Of a stretch of 64,000 nucleotides of DNA, positions 61,926 through 64,000 are shown in pieces. The stretch comes from Companilactobacillus heilongjiangensis. Lineage in GTDB: Bacteria > Bacillota > Bacilli > Lactobacillales > Lactobacillaceae. Within the stretch, counting starts at the first letter, position 1. Every line of letters starts with the position of its first letter. The position numbers and the translations under genes are program-made. The notes under the pieces are model-generated. The model saw only the letters and a list, made by a program, of their open reading frames with translations, did no database searches and was not told where the DNA came from. The stretch covers positions 62,001 to 126,000 of the forward strand of contig NZ_CP012559.1 in NCBI RefSeq assembly GCF_000831645.3, written 5' to 3'.

Positions 61926-63395
61926 ATGAGTCAAGCTCAAAAAATTAATACAAAACCTCTTCATCCATTATTGTCACTAATGGGTGTTCTTATCGGTGGA
62001 TTCGTCGGCATGTTCAGTGAAACTTCATTGAATATTGCTCTTCCATCTATTATGAAAGCTTTTAATATTGAAACAGGTACTGCTCAATGGTTAGTTACTG
62101 GCTACATGCTAGTTATCGCCATCGTCTTGCCACTTTCAAGTTTATTGACAAAACATTTCTCAACTAGGGGATTAGTTAGATTTGGTATATTAGATTTCAT
62201 CGTGGGTTCAGTGATCGCAGCACTTGCTATCAGCTTCCCAATGTTATTAGTCGGACGTATGATCCAAGGTATTGCCACAGGTATTATCTTGCCATTGATG
62301 TTCTCGATTGCGATGAGAATCTTCCCACCTAATAAGTTAGGTGCAGCACTTGGTATGGCAGCTCTTGTCATCATGTTTGCCCCAGCTATCGGACCTACAA
62401 TTTCCGGTATTATCTTGGGAGTATCATCATGGAGATTTATTTTCTGGTCATTCAACATTTTCTTATTGATTGGTTTAGTAATCATGGAAAAGAATTTGAC
62501 GAATGTCTTTGAAGTAACTAAGCCAAAAGTTGACTGGTTAGCTATTGCACTTTCAACTATTAGTTTTGGTTTAATCGTCTTCGGAGTTAGTTATTTAAGT
62601 AAAAGTATCACATTAGCTTTGATTTCCTTAGTCGTTGGTCTAGTGCTATTGGTTGTTTATATCAGACAACAATTGCACGCTGAAACACCAACTTTGGATT
62701 TCGCCGTTTTGAAGAACCCTGAATTTGTAACTGGTTCTGTGCTAGTTATGATCAACTTTGGTATCACATTGTCAGCAATGTACTTGTTGCCAATGTACTT
62801 ACAAAATGGTTTAGGCGTAGCTGTTGCCCTAACAGGTATGGTTATGTTGCCGGGTGGTATTATCAATGCGGCCGTTTCATTCGGTGCCGGTCGTGCTTAT
62901 GATAAAATCGGTGCTAAAGTACTATCACGCCTAGGTTTCTTAGTCTCAATCATTGGTGCAGCTATGTTCCTATTCAGTAACCAAAACAGTTCACTAGGTT
63001 ACATTATCGCTGCCCATATCGTCTTGATGATTGGTGTTCCTTTAGCTATGTCACCATCACAAACATATGGATTGAACTCACTAGATGCTTATCAATCGGC
63101 TGATGGTTCTGCTATTATCAATACTTTCCAACAAGTTATCGGTGCCGTTGCAACTGGTATCGCAACAATCTTGTTGAGTACTGGTCAAGCAAACTACTTC
63201 GCTGATGGTGGAAATTCATCAAAATTAGCATTTACTAATGGCGCTCACTACGGATTTATGTTTACATTAGTATTAGCTGTCTTTGGATTTATCTTGGCAT
63301 TCCGTGTCCACAATAAAAGCAAAGAAACAGTTAGTTCTAAAGAATCAAAGCCTGTAACAGATAAGGCTGAAAGTACTGCTACTGATTTAAACTAG
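61926..63395 (+). CDS. MFS drug/proton antiporter, DHA2 family (14 TM)
   Basis: 489 aa; ATG follows GGAGGTAAC. Fourteen membrane helices. Motif A-like LVRFGILDFIVGSV region, motif C GLAMAALVIMFAPAIGPTISGIILG-type segment around residues 138-162, and WLVTGYMLVIAIVLPLSSLL (motif D1) fit EmrB/QacA exporters. Highly charged C-terminal tail. Likely multidrug or bile/acid efflux. No regulator is adjacent. Confidence 0.9.
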   Translation: MSQAQKINTKPLHPLLSLMGVLIGGFVGMFSETSLNIALPSIMKAFNIETGTAQWLVTGYMLVIAIVLPLSSLLTKHFSTRGLVRFGILDFIVGSVIAALAISFPMLLVGRMIQGIATGIILPLMFSIAMRIFPPNKLGAALGMAALVIMFAPAIGPTISGIILGVSSWRFIFWSFNIFLLIGLVIMEKNLTNVFEVTKPKVDWLAIALSTISFGLIVFGVSYLSKSITLALISLVVGLVLLVVYIRQQLHAETPTLDFAVLKNPEFVTGSVLVMINFGITLSAMYLLPMYLQNGLGVAVALTGMVMLPGGIINAAVSFGAGRAYDKIGAKVLSRLGFLVSIIGAAMFLFSNQNSSLGYIIAAHIVLMIGVPLAMSPSQTYGLNSLDAYQSADGSAIINTFQQVIGAVATGIATILLSTGQANYFADGGNSSKLAFTNGAHYGFMFTLVLAVFGFILAFRVHNKSKETVSSKESKPVTDKAESTATDLN

Positions 63396-63432
63396 TCGCT
63401 GAGTTGATCAGTTAGAACAATTGATACGAAAA

Positions 63433-63467
63433 GAGCCAATCAAGACGGTAATTGATTGGTTTTTTTG
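63433..63467 (+). terminator. Rho-independent terminator
   Basis: CCAATCAA GACGGTAA TTGATTGG then T7. Confidence 0.88.
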
Positions 63468-63473
63468 TTGGGG

Positions 63474-63655
63474 TGCCTCCGGTCGGCAGTAATATATTTC
63501 TGTGGTGGGGACCGGTGCGAGCCAAAGTGCGGTCTCGCACCTCGATTTGAATCCTTGCCACAGTTCGGCAAGTATCCAAACTCGTCCCGTGGTGTAATGG
63601 CTAAAGCCATAACGCCACCTGCACCGCAGACTATATATTACTGCCGACCTCCGGC
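63474..63655 (-). repeat. Palindromic element PE, full copy
   Basis: Arms GGTCGGCAGTAATATATTTC and GACTATATATTACTGCCGACC. Hairpin 1 GGTGTAATGGC TAAA GCCATAACGCC; hairpin 3 GGTGCGAGCC...GGTCTCGCACC. Confidence 0.88.
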
Positions 63656-63841
63656 TTATTGTTGGCTGTTTTACAGAGGGTTTTCGGCAGTTGAGTTATA
63701 ATTTGCTTCATTAGAGTACTTTCTGAAAATGGTCGTTGTTTTATCTTAATTTTAAGGGATTAAATTAGGTATGAATTACGGCTTAATGGGAATAAATAAG
63801 GAATTCATCGATCGGCTTTAGCCTTGATTTCAAAGAATAAC

Positions 63842-64000
63842 TTAGTCGGAAGAGCTGAGAAGTATTCACCAGCTATGGAAGTGGCGTTACGGCTTTAGCC
63901 GTTACACCACCGGGCTAGTTGAAGACTTTTCGGGCTTTGAAAAGGCTTCAACCGAGGTTCGAGACCGCACTGTGGCTCGGGCCGTTTCGCATAGCAGGCG
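63842..64000 (+). repeat. Palindromic element PE, cut by window end
   Basis: Starts TTAGTCGGAAGAGCTGAGAA, with hairpin 1 GCGTTACGGC TTTA GCCGTTACACC, hairpin 2 ACTTTTCGGGC...GAAAAGGCTTC and CCGAGGTTCGAGACCGC; the right arm lies beyond the window. Confidence 0.87.

Noticed and set aside
5894-64000. PEs as integron attC sites or RAYT-linked REP elements
   Set aside because: No integron integrase, no Y1 transposase and no RYYYAAC/GTTRRRY ends are present; the multi-hairpin core is unlike either.

Overview
The window looks like a low-GC Firmicute of the family Lactobacillaceae, probably close to Companilactobacillus. This is inferred from codon and base composition, SLAP-type surface proteins with signal peptides, the walRKHIJ-htrA-rlmH block, CopY-type operators and the gene content; no species marker is present. 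About 54 protein genes, one tRNA (Lys-CTT), one IS110-family insertion sequence and a striking population of short palindromic repeats are visible.

Layout. 0-1.8 kb: end of murQ and an RpiR regulator (MurNAc-6-P recycling). 1.9-5.6 kb: an ABC exporter with a LytTR/DUF3021 pair, then a divergent MarR/membrane-protein pair. 5.9-13.6 kb: a GntR regulator and a seven-gene operon (PTS EIIC, small membrane protein, MupG-like DUF871 protein, amidohydrolase, DgaE-like lyase, DgaF-like aldolase, KDG-type kinase) that reads as a route from an imported N-acylated amino-sugar derivative to pyruvate and glyceraldehyde-3-P. 13.8-23 kb: old yellow enzyme with an HxlR regulator, a membrane glycerophosphodiesterase, an ASCH protein, a nucleoid-associated protein and an ABC exporter with a DesK/DesR-type two-component system. 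23-29.6 kb: pentapeptide-repeat protein, copper cupredoxin plus CPC-type ATPase under CopY boxes, GtrA protein, and mmuP/mmuM. 30-36 kb: Na+/H+ antiporter, SLAP protein, MDR/MarR operon, 5-formyl-THF cyclo-ligase, and a probable type I toxin-antitoxin pair too small for ordinary ORF calling. 36.5-47.5 kb: tRNA-Lys, walR, [IS110], walK-H-I-J, htrA, a DnaA-box cluster and rlmH. 47.8-64 kb: PhzF protein, a second SLAP protein, argCJBD, TMEM175-type channel, nucleoside hydrolase with MarR, oxidoreductase, TIM-barrel protein, phosphoesterase and a 14-TM MFS exporter.

The most unusual content is non-coding. At least 16 full or nearly full copies, and several remnants, of a 110-200 bp palindromic element (called PE here) lie between genes in both orientations. 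Each has a long outer stem enclosing two or three smaller hairpins. The core is conserved, but outer arms differ widely between copies while still pairing within each copy. Some PEs sit at the same internal position of a second, MITE-like element with about 16-bp terminal inverted repeats and 8-9 bp target duplications; a PE-free version is at 5.74 kb. One PE, between walR and walK, is split exactly at its core by an IS110 element. The non-coding leader of this IS folds into two similar guide loops: one carries a 9-nt complement of the PE target, and the other matches both ends of the IS. I read this as a bridge RNA programmed to the PE core. All functional statements are from reading the sequence and family knowledge; no search or folding was run.
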